The notes under the pieces are model-generated. The model worked only from the letters and a program-made list of their open reading frames with translations, searched no databases and had not been told where the DNA came from. From the NCBI RefSeq assembly GCF_014901205.1, contig NZ_JACNMU010000003.1:124001-188000 (forward strand): a stretch of 64,000 bases of DNA. Reading direction: 5' to 3'. Below, piece after piece: positions 25,279 through 34,819 of this stretch (the stretch's first letter is position 1; every line of letters begins with the position of its first letter). This DNA is from Meridianimarinicoccus sp. MJW13 (GTDB taxonomy: Bacteria; Pseudomonadota; Alphaproteobacteria; Rhodobacterales; Rhodobacteraceae). Position numbers and translations under genes: made by a program.

Positions 25279-26340
25279 ATGGCCAACGTCACAATAAAAG
25301 ACGTCTTCAAACGCTACGGCAACGTGCAGGTCATGCATGGCGTCAGCGTCGACATCGAAGACGGCGAATTCGTCGTCCTGGTCGGTCCCTCGGGTTGCGG
25401 CAAGTCCACGCTTCTCAGGATGCTTGCGGGCCTGGAAGAGATCAACGATGGAACGATCTCCATTGGCGAGCGCGTGGTAAACGGCATTCCGCCCAAGGAG
25501 CGGGACATCGCCATGGTGTTCCAGAGCTATGCCCTTTATCCGCACAAGACGGTGTACGACAATATCGGCTTCCCGTTAAAGATGGCGAAGCGACCGCAGT
25601 CCGAGATCGACGAAAAGGTCACCAAGGCGGCCGATATCCTCGATCTGACCAAGTACCTCAAGCGCTATCCCAAGGAACTTTCTGGGGGCCAGCGCCAGCG
25701 CGTGGCCATGGGCCGTGCCATCGTGCGGGATCCGCAAGTGTTCCTGTTCGACGAACCGCTGTCGAACCTTGATGCCAAGCTGCGCGTCACCATGCGCGTC
25801 GAAATCAAAGAGCTGCACCAGCGCCTTGGAACCACTATCGTCTATGTGACCCACGACCAGATCGAAGCCATGACCATGGCCGACAAGATCGTCGTCATGC
25901 GTGATGGACGTGTGGAACAGATCGGCTCGCCGCTGGATCTTTATGACAATCCCGACAACACCTTTGTCGCCAGCTTCATCGGCTCGCCGTCGATGAATTT
26001 CGTGCACGGCAAGATCGCGTCCGAGGGCGACCGCCGGGTTTTCGTATCCGAAAGCGGGCTTTCCCTGCCGCTGCCAGAGACGGCCGCCCGGGAAGGGCAG
26101 GACGTGACCTATGGCATTCGCCCCGAGCACATTCAGATCGGAGATGGGGGTGTACCGATGGAAGTGGTTGTGGTCGAACCGACCGGGTCGGAGACCCAGA
26201 TTTTCGCGCGGTCCGGCAAGGACCTGATCGACGCCCTGGTCAAGGACCGCATCAACGCGCGCCCCGGATCGAAATTGGGTTTCATCATCAACCCGGATGA
26301 CGTGCATCTGTTCGACCGGGAAACCGAGCGACGCCTTTGA
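25279..26340 (+). CDS. Polyol ABC transporter ATP-binding protein (SmoK/UgpC type)
   Basis: A 353-residue CUT1 ATPase very similar in plan to the one at the left end of the window: GPSGCGKS at 37-44, LSGGQRQR near 135, VFLFDEPLSNLDAK, H-loop VTHDQIEAMT, and a C-terminal regulatory domain with YGIRPEHIQIG. Start at ATG 25279; the open frame reaches upstream into the dehydrogenase gene but has no ribosome site there. It powers the binding-protein/permease set encoded upstream. Confidence 0.93.
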   Translation: MANVTIKDVFKRYGNVQVMHGVSVDIEDGEFVVLVGPSGCGKSTLLRMLAGLEEINDGTISIGERVVNGIPPKERDIAMVFQSYALYPHKTVYDNIGFPLKMAKRPQSEIDEKVTKAADILDLTKYLKRYPKELSGGQRQRVAMGRAIVRDPQVFLFDEPLSNLDAKLRVTMRVEIKELHQRLGTTIVYVTHDQIEAMTMADKIVVMRDGRVEQIGSPLDLYDNPDNTFVASFIGSPSMNFVHGKIASEGDRRVFVSESGLSLPLPETAAREGQDVTYGIRPEHIQIGDGGVPMEVVVVEPTGSETQIFARSGKDLIDALVKDRINARPGSKLGFIINPDDVHLFDRETERRL

Positions 26341-26381
26341 ATATCCTTCGTCCTGAGACTCCATGGAAGAGGGAACGTCCA

Positions 26382-27083
26382 ATGCACAGAAAACGGGCTG
26401 TCATATTTGATCTCGATGGTTGCCTCGTTGACAGCGAACCGTTGTCACTCGAGGCAATCGCCATCGAAATGCGTGCGCTCGGGATTCGGGACGCAAGCGC
26501 ACGCGAGATTGGCGACCGGTTCCTCGGAGTCGCGATGCCTGTCATCGCTGAGTTTGTTGCAAAGCGGCTTGAAGGCCCCGTCCCCGAGGATTTCGCCCAA
26601 CGGGTTGAGAACAGATTGCTTGCGTCATACGAGAGCAAACTGTTCACAATCCCCGGCGCCGAAACGCTGCTGTCCGGCCTCCAACAGCAAGGCACCGCAA
26701 TGGCGATTGCGACCGGAGGGTCACTGCGGCGCATGGTGGCCACGCTTGAATTGGCGGGTCTCGATCACTGGTTCACGGACACGGCATGCAGCGCGGAAGA
26801 GGTCGCGAACGGAAAGCCCGCGCCAGACCTGTTCTTGCTGGCACTGGACCGGCTTGACCTGAATGCCGCCGACTGTCTGGTCCTGGAGGATTCTCCGCAT
26901 GGCATCCGTGGGGCGCGTGCAGCGGGCATTCCGGCCATCGGCTTTGTTGGTGGGCAACATCTTGATGGAAAACGGGATCAGCATACTGCCCTGCTGCGCG
27001 AGGCTGGTGCAATCGAGGTCTTTGAACACCTCGCGGCAGTCGAACGGTTCATCCAATCATACACGGAAGACGTGACAAAATGA
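26382..27083 (+). CDS. HAD-superfamily sugar-phosphatase / phosphoglucomutase-like hydrolase
   Basis: A 233-residue HAD-IA protein. Motif I is FDLDGCLVDSEP (residues 8-19), motif II is in IATGGSLRRM, motif III the K of NGKPAPDLFLLA and motif IV LEDSPHGIRGARAAG. It probably dephosphorylates a sugar or polyol phosphate, either removing dead-end phosphates or feeding the dehydrogenase. Similar genes occur in rhodobacterial mannitol/sorbitol loci. ATG 26382 has GAGGGA at a good distance. The stop overlaps mtlK (ATGA). Confidence 0.87.
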   Translation: MHRKRAVIFDLDGCLVDSEPLSLEAIAIEMRALGIRDASAREIGDRFLGVAMPVIAEFVAKRLEGPVPEDFAQRVENRLLASYESKLFTIPGAETLLSGLQQQGTAMAIATGGSLRRMVATLELAGLDHWFTDTACSAEEVANGKPAPDLFLLALDRLDLNAADCLVLEDSPHGIRGARAAGIPAIGFVGGQHLDGKRDQHTALLREAGAIEVFEHLAAVERFIQSYTEDVTK

Positions 27084-28552
27084 TCGCCCTTTCGAACGAA
27101 ACGCTTGGAAGCGTGCCAAAAGCCATCGAAAAGCCCGGCTACGACCGGAGCAAACTGACGGCTGGAATTGTCCACATCGGCTTGGGCAATTTTCACAGGG
27201 CGCACCAATCCTGGTATCTGCACCGCCTGATGCAAAGCGGTCTGGCGCAGGACTGGGCAATTGTCGGAGCGGGTGTGCGCCCGTATGACAACCTAATGCG
27301 CGCCAAACTGACGGCGCAGGACTGTCTGACCACGCTGATCGAACTGGATCCATCGGGGATCTCAGGCGAGGTCGTGGGGTCGATGATCGGCTATGTTCCG
27401 ATCGAAGACGGCAACGGCCCGTTGATCGAACAGATGGCGGAGGCCAATATCCGCATCGTCTCACTCACTGTGACCGAAGGCGGGTATTACATCGATCCTG
27501 TTACAAAGGGCTTCGATGAGACGCATGACGACGTCCGGCACGACGCGGCCAACCCCGGCACCCCACGGACGGCTTTCGGAGCCATTGTCGCGGCGCTGAA
27601 ACTGCGCCGGGACCAGGGGATCGGTCCCTTTACCGTACAAAGCTGCGATAATCTGCAAGGCAACGGCGCCATCCTGCGCCAGACAGTGGTATCGCTCGCA
27701 CGGTTGAGCGACCCGGACCTGGCCCACTGGATTGACGGCAATTGTGCGTTTCCCAATTCAATGGTCGACTGCATCGTTCCGGCCACCGGGTCCAAGGAAA
27801 TCGCGTTGGTCCGCGAGATGGGGATCGACGACGCCGCCCCGGTAACGCATGAGAACTTCCGGCAATGGGTGATCGAGGACGATTTTTGTGCCGGGCGCCC
27901 GGACTGGGCGAAGGCAGGCGCGCAGTTTTCGGACAATGTGCATGGGTACGAGGCGCAGAAAATCCGCATCCTGAACGCTGGACACCAGGTAATCGCCAAC
28001 GTGGCCGAGGTCCTGGGAATCGAAACCGTCTCTCAGGCCAAGCAGCACCCGCAGGTCGCGGCTCTTTTCCGAAAGGTCGAAATGGAAGAGATCGTGCCAC
28101 ATGTCACGCCGGTTCCGGGGATGACGCCGGCGGCTTATGTGGACCTTGTCGAAACGCGCTTCTCCAATCCCCGGATCATCGATACCATCCGTCGTATAGC
28201 TTTCGACGGATCCTCACGGCACACCGGCATGGTCCTGCCTACGGTCCGCGACGCGCTTGCCGCCGACGCTCCGCTGGACGGTCTGGCACTGGTCGAGGCG
28301 GCCTGGGCCCGCATGTGCGAAGGCACACGCGACGATGGTTCCGAGATATCGCCGAACGACCCGTTCTGGGATCAGTTGAACGCCGCTGCGAAGGAAGCCA
28401 AATCATCACCGGCAGCCTGGTTGGCACAACGGAATCTCTACGGTGACCTCGCCGATGACCCGCGCTTCGCGGGGTCATTTGCCCGCTGGCTGAACCTTAT
28501 CTACCGTGACGGCATGGAAGCCGCGCTGAAAATTTACCTGAAGGGCGCCTGA
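27080..28552 (+). CDS. mtlK: Mannitol 2-dehydrogenase (polyol-specific long-chain dehydrogenase)
   Basis: A 490-residue enzyme that oxidises D-mannitol to D-fructose with NAD; relatives also use D-arabitol or sorbitol. The NAD site IVHIGLGNFHRAHQ is at residues 31-44. The catalytic lysine, asparagine and histidine, spaced +5 and +8, are in KIRILNAGHQVIANVAEVLG. The gene overlaps the HAD gene by four bases and abuts xylulokinase, matching the order in Rhodobacter polyol operons. Confidence 0.93.
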   Translation: MIALSNETLGSVPKAIEKPGYDRSKLTAGIVHIGLGNFHRAHQSWYLHRLMQSGLAQDWAIVGAGVRPYDNLMRAKLTAQDCLTTLIELDPSGISGEVVGSMIGYVPIEDGNGPLIEQMAEANIRIVSLTVTEGGYYIDPVTKGFDETHDDVRHDAANPGTPRTAFGAIVAALKLRRDQGIGPFTVQSCDNLQGNGAILRQTVVSLARLSDPDLAHWIDGNCAFPNSMVDCIVPATGSKEIALVREMGIDDAAPVTHENFRQWVIEDDFCAGRPDWAKAGAQFSDNVHGYEAQKIRILNAGHQVIANVAEVLGIETVSQAKQHPQVAALFRKVEMEEIVPHVTPVPGMTPAAYVDLVETRFSNPRIIDTIRRIAFDGSSRHTGMVLPTVRDALAADAPLDGLALVEAAWARMCEGTRDDGSEISPNDPFWDQLNAAAKEAKSSPAAWLAQRNLYGDLADDPRFAGSFARWLNLIYRDGMEAALKIYLKGA

Positions 28553-30004
28553 ATGACCTTTCTTGGCATTGATCTTGGAACCTCCGGCCTGCGCGCGTTG
28601 CTTGTGGACGGTGATGGAACACCCATCGGTGCGACCGAGCGGCACTACGAAGCCGTCCATCGACACCCCGGCTGGTCCGAGCAGGACCCGGCCGACTGGA
28701 TCGCGGCGCTGGAGGCCGCGATCGACGAGATGCGCGGCACATATCCCGCTTTCGCGGATCTGCGTGGCATTGGCGTGGCAGGACATATGCACGGCGCGAC
28801 CCTGCTGGATTCATCCGGCGATGTCCTGAGGCCTTGCATCCTGTGGAACGATAGCCGCTCGCATGCAGAAGCCGCCCGCCTTGATGCCAGCGAAGGCGTG
28901 CGCGCGCTTTCGGGAAACATCGTCTTTCCCGGCTTTACCGCGCCCAAGTTGGAATGGGTCCGTAAAAACGAACCAGAAGTATTCTCAAAAGTCGCGAAAG
29001 TGCTGCTTCCCGCAGCTTATCTGAACTACTATCTCACCGGCGATTACGTTGCGGACATGTCCGATAGCGCGGGCACGTCCTGGCTGGATGTTGGCGGGCG
29101 GACCTGGTCTGGACGTCTGCTCGAAGCCAGTCACATGCACATCGATCAGATGCCGCGTCTGGTCGAAGGGTCGGAGGCTGCCGGAGATCTTCGGGACCGG
29201 TTGGCCAAAAAATGGGGCCTCGGCGGACCGGTGACGGTCGCAGGAGGAGCGGGCGACAATGCCGCCGCCGCCTGTGGCATCGGTGCATTGGACGAAGGCC
29301 AGGGCTTCGCTTCGCTCGGCACTTCGGGCGTTTTGCTTGCCGCCCGTGACGGTTACCGGCCAGCTCCCGAAACTGCGGTACACACCTTCTGCCACGCGTT
29401 GCCGGGACGTTGGTACCAGATGGGGGTCATGTTGTCGGCAACCGACAGTCTCAATTGGCTGGCCCGGATCGTCGGCAAGAAACCTTCGGAATTGACAAGC
29501 GCGCTTGGGGACTCCCTCTTGCCGCCGTCTTCCACGCGGTTCCTGCCATACCTGTCAGGGGAGCGAACGCCACACAACGATGCAGAGATCCGGGGCGGCT
29601 TTACCGGGCTTTCAACATGCACCACGCGCGAGGAGTTGACCCGTGCCGTACTCGAAGGTGTGGCCTTCGGATTGCGCGACAGTTTTGACGCGCTGAAGGC
29701 GACGGACGCAAAGCTGGAAAGCCTCATCGCGATCGGTGGGGGTAGCGCGTCACGATATTGGCTTCGAATGATCTCCACTGTCCTTGACGTCCCGCTTCAA
29801 CTGCCGGCCTCAGGTGAATTTGGAGCTGCACTTGGGGCGGCGCGATTGGGCATGATTGCAGCTTCAGGCGAGGCGCCGGAAAGTATCATCACGTCACCCG
29901 AGATACGTGACGAAATTCTCCCGGACAGGAGCCGGAGCGCCGCGTTCGAGGATGCATATGCGGGGTTTCGTGCGGCCTATCCGGGGCTCAAGGCGATTCA
30001 GTAA
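28553..30004 (+). CDS. xylB: Xylulokinase (FGGY family)
   Basis: A 483-residue FGGY kinase that phosphorylates D-xylulose to xylulose 5-phosphate, the product of arabitol or xylitol oxidation. The N-terminal GIDLGTSGLRALLVDGDG and WSEQDPADW are typical of XylB, as are GVAGHMHGATLLD, the ILWNDSRS region and the C-terminal IAIGGGSASRYWLRMI. The ATG immediately follows the mtlK stop, so it is the last gene of the transporter operon. No clear terminator follows; IS3 debris begins about 60 bases later. Confidence 0.94.
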   Translation: MTFLGIDLGTSGLRALLVDGDGTPIGATERHYEAVHRHPGWSEQDPADWIAALEAAIDEMRGTYPAFADLRGIGVAGHMHGATLLDSSGDVLRPCILWNDSRSHAEAARLDASEGVRALSGNIVFPGFTAPKLEWVRKNEPEVFSKVAKVLLPAAYLNYYLTGDYVADMSDSAGTSWLDVGGRTWSGRLLEASHMHIDQMPRLVEGSEAAGDLRDRLAKKWGLGGPVTVAGGAGDNAAAACGIGALDEGQGFASLGTSGVLLAARDGYRPAPETAVHTFCHALPGRWYQMGVMLSATDSLNWLARIVGKKPSELTSALGDSLLPPSSTRFLPYLSGERTPHNDAEIRGGFTGLSTCTTREELTRAVLEGVAFGLRDSFDALKATDAKLESLIAIGGGSASRYWLRMISTVLDVPLQLPASGEFGAALGAARLGMIAASGEAPESIITSPEIRDEILPDRSRSAAFEDAYAGFRAAYPGLKAIQ

Positions 30005-30067
30005 GCCCGTGGCGACAGCACTGCTCCCCAAGCTTGGACCGCCGGAAGCTGGACTTTTCCGACTCTT

Positions 30068-30397
30068 TCACGATGACGGGCTGGTGGCGCCATCGGGATA
30101 ATGCATGGCGATCGGGACGTTATATCCGATCGCACTGTGGGGTCTGTCCTCGTTGTCGTGCCTACGCCAATCTTCCAGCTTGTCGCGGGCATCCGCAAGG
30201 CTCATGAAGTTGCCATTGATGCGCCATTGGTTCGAGCAACAATGGCGACGCACGTTCAGGCATTCGGCCCGGAGCTTGCTGTTGAAGGCTTCGATGAACC
30301 CGTTGTCGGTCGGTTTTTCCGGCCGTGAGAAGTCCAGCGTGACGTCGTGCACATTGGCCCAGAGATCGAGGTCGCGAGAGATGAACTCGCTGCCGTT
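30068..30397 (-). pseudogene. C-terminal fragment of IS3-family OrfB transposase
   Basis: From about 30397 the frame reads NGSEFISRDLDLWA, then LDFSRPEKPTDNGFIEAFNS and LRAECLN, the end of the DDE integrase core. A stray insertion of about 15 residues (VRRHCCSNQWRINGN) interrupts it before SLADARDKLEDWRRHDNEDRPHSAIGY, which is the normal C-terminus. A stop precedes the first conserved residue, so the first 60-70% of OrfB and all of OrfA are missing. It is a dead IS relic at the right edge of the polyol locus. Confidence 0.85.
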
Positions 30398-30940
30398 TTA
30401 AACTCTCATGGTGTTCGGGTCTGCAGGGCTGGATGTCAACGGAACGGGCGGCAGTGCCGGCATTGAGGCTGAGACCTTTTCAAGCAGCGGTGGAGTAGCA
30501 CGCAGGGGCACCCGCCTGCCGAGGGGTGATAGCGGGCGAGAATCGACGCTATGATCCCCAGTTCGACAATTTCTCCCATGTTGACAAGAAGTGGCGAAAC
30601 CTCCGGATTAAAAGCGATCATGCGGCGCTGAAGCGGGGGCATGGATAATGAAAGGGCTTCCGATCACGCACCTTTGCGAAGTCGCTCTTCTGCGGGATTT
30701 GATGCCGTCGGAACGAACAGGAACCACCGCATCGACAACATGAATCCGGGCGTTCAGGCTGAGATCGGCTTCGTCAACGATATGCTCGGTCAGTCCCGAT
30801 GACACACAGCCATGGAGGTGTTTCGCCAACTTCAGCGGATCAACGCAACGGTCCCTCTTGAACATGCATCGGTCAGCCACCTTTCTCCGGCCGGGTTCCA
30901 CCGGCCCGATCATCGGCTGGCCTGTCGGTGGAACCCTAAC
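30398..30940. other. Non-coding or degenerate stretch between IS3 debris and the paa promoter
   Basis: About 540 bp without a recognisable gene. Minus-strand open frames at 30436-30642 and 30608-30913 have no ribosome site or family motif. Their position next to an IS3 fragment suggests degraded mobile or foreign DNA. The promoter of the thiolase/paaABCDE operon lies at its right end. Confidence 0.5.
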
Positions 30941-30979
30941 AAGTTACGAAATCGTGGCTGCGTGAGAATTTCGTAACTT
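30941..30979. promoter_or_regulatory. 12-bp perfect inverted repeat upstream of the paa thiolase operon
   Basis: AAGTTACGAAAT (30941-30952) and ATTTCGTAACTT (30968-30979) are perfectly complementary across a 15-bp spacer. The repeat lies about 70 bp before the thiolase start. It differs from the other dyads in the paa region, so it may bind a separate regulator or PaaX/TetR with relaxed spacing. Confidence 0.65.
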
Positions 30980-31050
30980 TTCTCTTGAGCGAATCTCTCG
31001 GCCCCCATACACCGACCATGCGGTCGATTAACTCTGTGAAGGATACTCTC

Positions 31051-32253
31051 GTGGAAGCTTTGATTTGCGACGGCGTTCGCACACCCATTGGTCGGTACGG
31101 TGGTGCCTTGTCGTCGGTTCGCGCGGATGACCTTGCTGCGCTGCCGATTGCCGCCCTGGTCGCCCGCAACCCCGATGTCGACTGGACGCTGGTCGACGAA
31201 GTGATCTACGGCTCTGCCAATCAGGCGGGCGAAGACAATCGCAACGTCGCGCGCATGGCCGCCCTTCTTGCGGGTCTGCCCGAAAACGTGCCGGGAACCA
31301 CCGTCAACCGGCTGTGCGCCAGCGGCATGGACGCCATCGGATTTGCCGCGCGGGGGATCAAGGCCGGGGATTACGACCTGACCATCGCCGGTGGCGTCGA
31401 GAGCATGAGCCGGGCACCCTTTGTGATGCCCAAGGCGGAATCGGCCTTTACCCGGTCGAACGCGGTCTATGACACGACGATCGGTTGGCGGTTCATCAAC
31501 CCGAAGATGAAGGCGCAATATGGCGTCGATTCCATGCCGCAGACCGCAGACAACGTCGCCGCCGATTTCAACATCAGCCGCGAAGACCAGGATGCGTTTG
31601 CGGCCCGGTCGCAGGCGCGGTGGGCCGCCGCCCATGCCGCCGGAGCGTTCAACGACGAAATCGTTGCTGTCTCTGTCCCGCAGCGCAAGGGCGATCCGGT
31701 TGTCGTGGACACCGATGAACACCCCCGCCCCGGCACCGATGCCGCGACCCTGGGCAAGCTTCGGGGCGTCAACGGTCCCGACCTGACGGTCACGGCGGGC
31801 AATGCCAGCGGCGTCAATGATGGGGCTGCGGCCCTTCTGATCGCCTCTGAAGCCGCCAGCAGGGCGCATGGTCTGACGCCAATGGCGCGGGTGGTCGGCA
31901 TGTCGTCCGCCGGAGTTGCGCCCCGCATCATGGGCATCGGCCCGGTGCCGTCCAGCCAGAAGGTGCTGCAGCGCGCGGGCCTGACCATTGACCAGATGGA
32001 TGTCATCGAACTCAACGAAGCTTTTGCAGCGCAGGGTCTTGCCACGTTGCGTCAGCTTGGCGTGGCAGATGACGACCCGCGTGTAAACGCGAATGGCGGA
32101 GCTATCGCGATGGGTCATCCGCTTGGCATGTCCGGTGCGCGTCTTGTCCTGACGGCGGCTCACCAGCTCAAACGCAGCGGCGGGCGCTATGCGCTGTGTA
32201 CGATGTGTGTGGGTGTGGGCCAGGGAACTGCTATCATTATCGAACGCGTCTGA
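31051..32253 (+). CDS. paaJ: 3-oxoadipyl-CoA / 3-oxo-5,6-dehydrosuberyl-CoA thiolase
   Basis: A 400-residue thiolase (PaaJ/PcaF) that cleaves 3-oxoadipyl-CoA to succinyl-CoA and acetyl-CoA, and in the paa pathway also the C8 intermediate. It begins [20 protein letters not shown], diagnostic of this subfamily. Active-site cysteine is in RLCASGMDA, histidine in [12 protein letters not shown] and the second cysteine in [13 protein letters not shown] 31051 is chosen because AAGGA sits eight bases upstream and it gives the normal 400 residues; in-frame ATG 31018 is possible. It leads the paaABCDE operon. Confidence 0.93.
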   Translation: MEALICDGVRTPIGRYGGALSSVRADDLAALPIAALVARNPDVDWTLVDEVIYGSANQAGEDNRNVARMAALLAGLPENVPGTTVNRLCASGMDAIGFAARGIKAGDYDLTIAGGVESMSRAPFVMPKAESAFTRSNAVYDTTIGWRFINPKMKAQYGVDSMPQTADNVAADFNISREDQDAFAARSQARWAAAHAAGAFNDEIVAVSVPQRKGDPVVVDTDEHPRPGTDAATLGKLRGVNGPDLTVTAGNASGVNDGAAALLIASEAASRAHGLTPMARVVGMSSAGVAPRIMGIGPVPSSQKVLQRAGLTIDQMDVIELNEAFAAQGLATLRQLGVADDDPRVNANGGAIAMGHPLGMSGARLVLTAAHQLKRSGGRYALCTMCVGVGQGTAIIIERV

Positions 32254-32270
32254 ACCGGGAGGAAAAAGAC

Positions 32271-33245
32271 ATGTATGCACAGATGGTAAAATCTGAATCC
32301 GCCGACGATAGCGCCGAGGCGAAAGCCTTTCAGGAGCGCATCGACGCGGGCGAAAAGATCGAACCGAAGGACTGGATGCCTGCGGGCTATCGCAAGACGC
32401 TGATCCGCCAGATCGGCCAGCACGCCCATTCCGAAATCGTCGGCCAATTGCCCGAAGGCAACTGGATTACCCGCGCGCCCACGCTTGAACGCAAGGCGAT
32501 CCTGCTGGCCAAGGTGCAGGACGAGGCGGGGCATGGTCTTTACCTTTATTGCGCCGCGGAAACCCTGGGTGTGAGCCGCGATGAACTGACCGAGATGCTG
32601 CTGGATGGCCGCATGAAATACAGTTCGATCTTCAACTACCCGACGCTGACCTGGGCCGATATGGGCGCGGTCGGCTGGCTGGTCGACGGTGCCGCGATCA
32701 TGAACCAGGTGCCGCTGCAACGCACGTCCTTCGGCCCCTATTCCCGCGCGATGATCCGCATCTGCAAAGAGGAATCGTTCCACCAGCGGCAAGGCTACGA
32801 CATCATGATGAAGATGGCCGCGGGCACGCCGGAACAAAAGGCAATGGCGCAGAACGCGCTCAACCGGTTCTGGTATCCGTCGCTGATGATGTTTGGGCCA
32901 AGCGACAAGGACAGCATTCATTCCACACAGTCGATGGCGTGGAAGATCAAGATGAACACCAATGACGAGCTGCGTCAGAAATTCGTCGACCAGACCGTAC
33001 CGCAGGCCGAATACCTGGGCCTGACCGTTCCGGACGAAACCTTGAAATGGAACGAGGAAAAGGGCGGCTATGACTTTGCCGAACCGGACTGGGATGAATT
33101 CTTCGAAGTGATCAAAGGCAACGGCCCCTGCAACACCGAACGGCTCGCCGCGCGCAACAAGGCGTGGGACGACGGCAAATGGGTGCGCGACGGGCTTCTG
33201 GCCCATGCCGAAAAACGTGCAATCAAAAAGGTGGCAGCAGAATGA
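32271..33245 (+). CDS. paaA: Phenylacetyl-CoA 1,2-epoxidase catalytic subunit
   Basis: A 324-residue ferritin-like di-iron protein, the catalytic subunit that epoxidises the ring of phenylacetyl-CoA. Iron-ligand motifs are visible as DEAGH (residues about 84-88) and EESFHQ (about 167-172). [15 protein letters not shown] near the C-terminus is typical of PaaA. A GGGAGG site precedes the ATG. It overlaps paaB by four bases (ATGA). Confidence 0.96.
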   Translation: MYAQMVKSESADDSAEAKAFQERIDAGEKIEPKDWMPAGYRKTLIRQIGQHAHSEIVGQLPEGNWITRAPTLERKAILLAKVQDEAGHGLYLYCAAETLGVSRDELTEMLLDGRMKYSSIFNYPTLTWADMGAVGWLVDGAAIMNQVPLQRTSFGPYSRAMIRICKEESFHQRQGYDIMMKMAAGTPEQKAMAQNALNRFWYPSLMMFGPSDKDSIHSTQSMAWKIKMNTNDELRQKFVDQTVPQAEYLGLTVPDETLKWNEEKGGYDFAEPDWDEFFEVIKGNGPCNTERLAARNKAWDDGKWVRDGLLAHAEKRAIKKVAAE

Positions 33246-33580
33246 GCTCTCCCAATTCCGCATATCCCGACACACCCGAAACCCGCACCAAGCCCAAGCG
33301 CCATGAATGGCCGCTTTGGGAAGTGTTTATCCGCGGTCAGCACGGAATGAGCCACCGCCATGTCGGCAGCCTGCATGCGCCGGACGAGGAAATGGCGATC
33401 AAGAACGCCCGCGATGTCTATACCCGCCGCAACGAAGGCGTGAGCATCTGGGTGGTCGAGGCACGTCATATCGCCGCCTCCAGCCCTTCGGAAAAAGGCC
33501 CGCTGTACGAACCGTCGGAAAGCAAGGTCTACCGTCACCCGACGTTCTTTGACATTCCCGACGAAGTAGGGGCGATGTGA
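33242..33580 (+). CDS. paaB: Phenylacetyl-CoA epoxidase subunit PaaB
   Basis: A 112-residue small subunit. The core [51 protein letters not shown] contains the family hallmark; I quote it only to mark positions, and the key elements are [21 protein letters not shown] and SIWVV. It has no catalytic metal and bridges PaaAC heterodimers. Translationally coupled at both ends. Confidence 0.95.
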   Translation: MSSPNSAYPDTPETRTKPKRHEWPLWEVFIRGQHGMSHRHVGSLHAPDEEMAIKNARDVYTRRNEGVSIWVVEARHIAASSPSEKGPLYEPSESKVYRHPTFFDIPDEVGAM

Positions 33581-34347
33581 TGGCACAGGTTGATCAAGCC
33601 CAACTTTTCGAATTCCTGTGCCGCATGGGCGACAACACCCTGGTGCTGGGCCATCGCGTCAGCGAATGGTGCGGTCTTGCACCGGTGCTGGAAGAAGACA
33701 TCGCGCTGGCCAACACGGCACTGGATCTGATCGGTCAGACGCAGATGTGGCTTGGCCTTGCCGGTGAAGTCGAAGGCAAGGGCCGGTCGGCAGATGATCT
33801 GGCGATGCTGCGCGACGTCTGGGATTTCCGCAATGTGCTGCTGGTCGAACAGCCCAACGGCGATTTCGGCCAGACGATGATGCGCCAGTTCCTGTTTGAC
33901 GCCTGGCATCTGGCGGTGCTTACCGCGCTTGCGGAGTCGTCGAATGACCGGATCGCGGCCATTGCCGCCAAGGCGGTCAAGGAAGTGCAGTACCATGTCG
34001 AACGCTCGGGTGACACGGTCATCGGGCTGGGCGACGGCACCTCTGAAAGCCACCAGCGGATGCAAAAGGCGCTGAACCTGCTGTGGCCCTATGTGGGCGA
34101 GATGTTCGTCACCGACGCAGTGGACGACGCCATGGCCAAAGCCGGCATCGCCCCCGATCTGGCAACGCTGCGCGCCGCGTTCGACACCCATGTCGGCGGC
34201 ATTCTGACCGAGGCGACGTTGACCATCCCGGACGGCAAGTTCACCCACAAGGGCGGCAAGACCGGCTTTCAGCACTCCGAACACCTCGGCCACATGTTGA
34301 CCCAGATGCAATGGCTGCAACGCGCCTATCCCGGAGCGACGTGGTAG
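33580..34347 (+). CDS. paaC: Phenylacetyl-CoA epoxidase structural subunit PaaC
   Basis: A 255-residue ferritin-fold protein that pairs with PaaA. It begins with GDNTLVLGHRVSEWCG and has LANTALDLIGQTQMWL (about residues 43-58), EQPNGDFGQTMMRQFLFDAW and KEVQYHVERSGDTVIGLGDGT, all PaaC features. The ATG shares its A with the paaB stop (TGATG). Normal length. Confidence 0.95.
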   Translation: MAQVDQAQLFEFLCRMGDNTLVLGHRVSEWCGLAPVLEEDIALANTALDLIGQTQMWLGLAGEVEGKGRSADDLAMLRDVWDFRNVLLVEQPNGDFGQTMMRQFLFDAWHLAVLTALAESSNDRIAAIAAKAVKEVQYHVERSGDTVIGLGDGTSESHQRMQKALNLLWPYVGEMFVTDAVDDAMAKAGIAPDLATLRAAFDTHVGGILTEATLTIPDGKFTHKGGKTGFQHSEHLGHMLTQMQWLQRAYPGATW

Positions 34348-34348
34348 G

Positions 34349-34807
34349 ATGAAACCCGCGGCGGAGGAGATCTGGGACTGGCTCGACGCCGTGCCCGACC
34401 CCGAGATCCCGGTGATCTCGGTTGTCGATCTGGGCATCGTGCGCGAGGTGAATTGGGACGGAGACACGCTCGAAGTTGCGGTCACGCCGACCTATTCGGG
34501 GTGCCCGGCGACCAGTGTCATTTCGATGGATATCGAAACCGCGCTGCATGACCGGGGTATCCGGGACGTGCGCATCAAGACCCAGATCAGCCCGCCCTGG
34601 ACAACCGACTGGCTGTCCGAAAAGGGCCGCGCCAAGCTGATGGACTATGGCATTGCACCGCCGCGCGCGGCGGGTGGACCGGACTGCTGCCCGCGCTGCA
34701 AATCGACCAACGTGACCCGGATCAGCCAGTTCGGATCGACCCCGTGCAAGGCGCAATGGCGCTGCGCCGACTGCCTTGAGCCTTTCGACTATTTCAAATG
34801 TATCTGA
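34349..34807 (+). CDS. paaD: PaaD, Fe-S assembly factor for the epoxidase
   Basis: A 152-residue protein with an N-terminal MIP18/DUF59 domain (WLDAVPDPEIPVISVVDLGIV and TPTYSGCPATSVI) and a C-terminal cysteine-rich zinc-ribbon-like end (CCPRCKS, then CKAQWRCADC). It is thought to mature the iron centres of the Paa complex. It starts one base after the paaC stop. Confidence 0.93.
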   Translation: MKPAAEEIWDWLDAVPDPEIPVISVVDLGIVREVNWDGDTLEVAVTPTYSGCPATSVISMDIETALHDRGIRDVRIKTQISPPWTTDWLSEKGRAKLMDYGIAPPRAAGGPDCCPRCKSTNVTRISQFGSTPCKAQWRCADCLEPFDYFKCI

Positions 34808-34819
34808 GGAGCACCATTG

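Noticed and set aside
30910-32280. A 456-codon minus-strand frame opposite the thiolase
   Set aside because: The thiolase has all catalytic motifs on the plus strand; the antisense frame resembles nothing.
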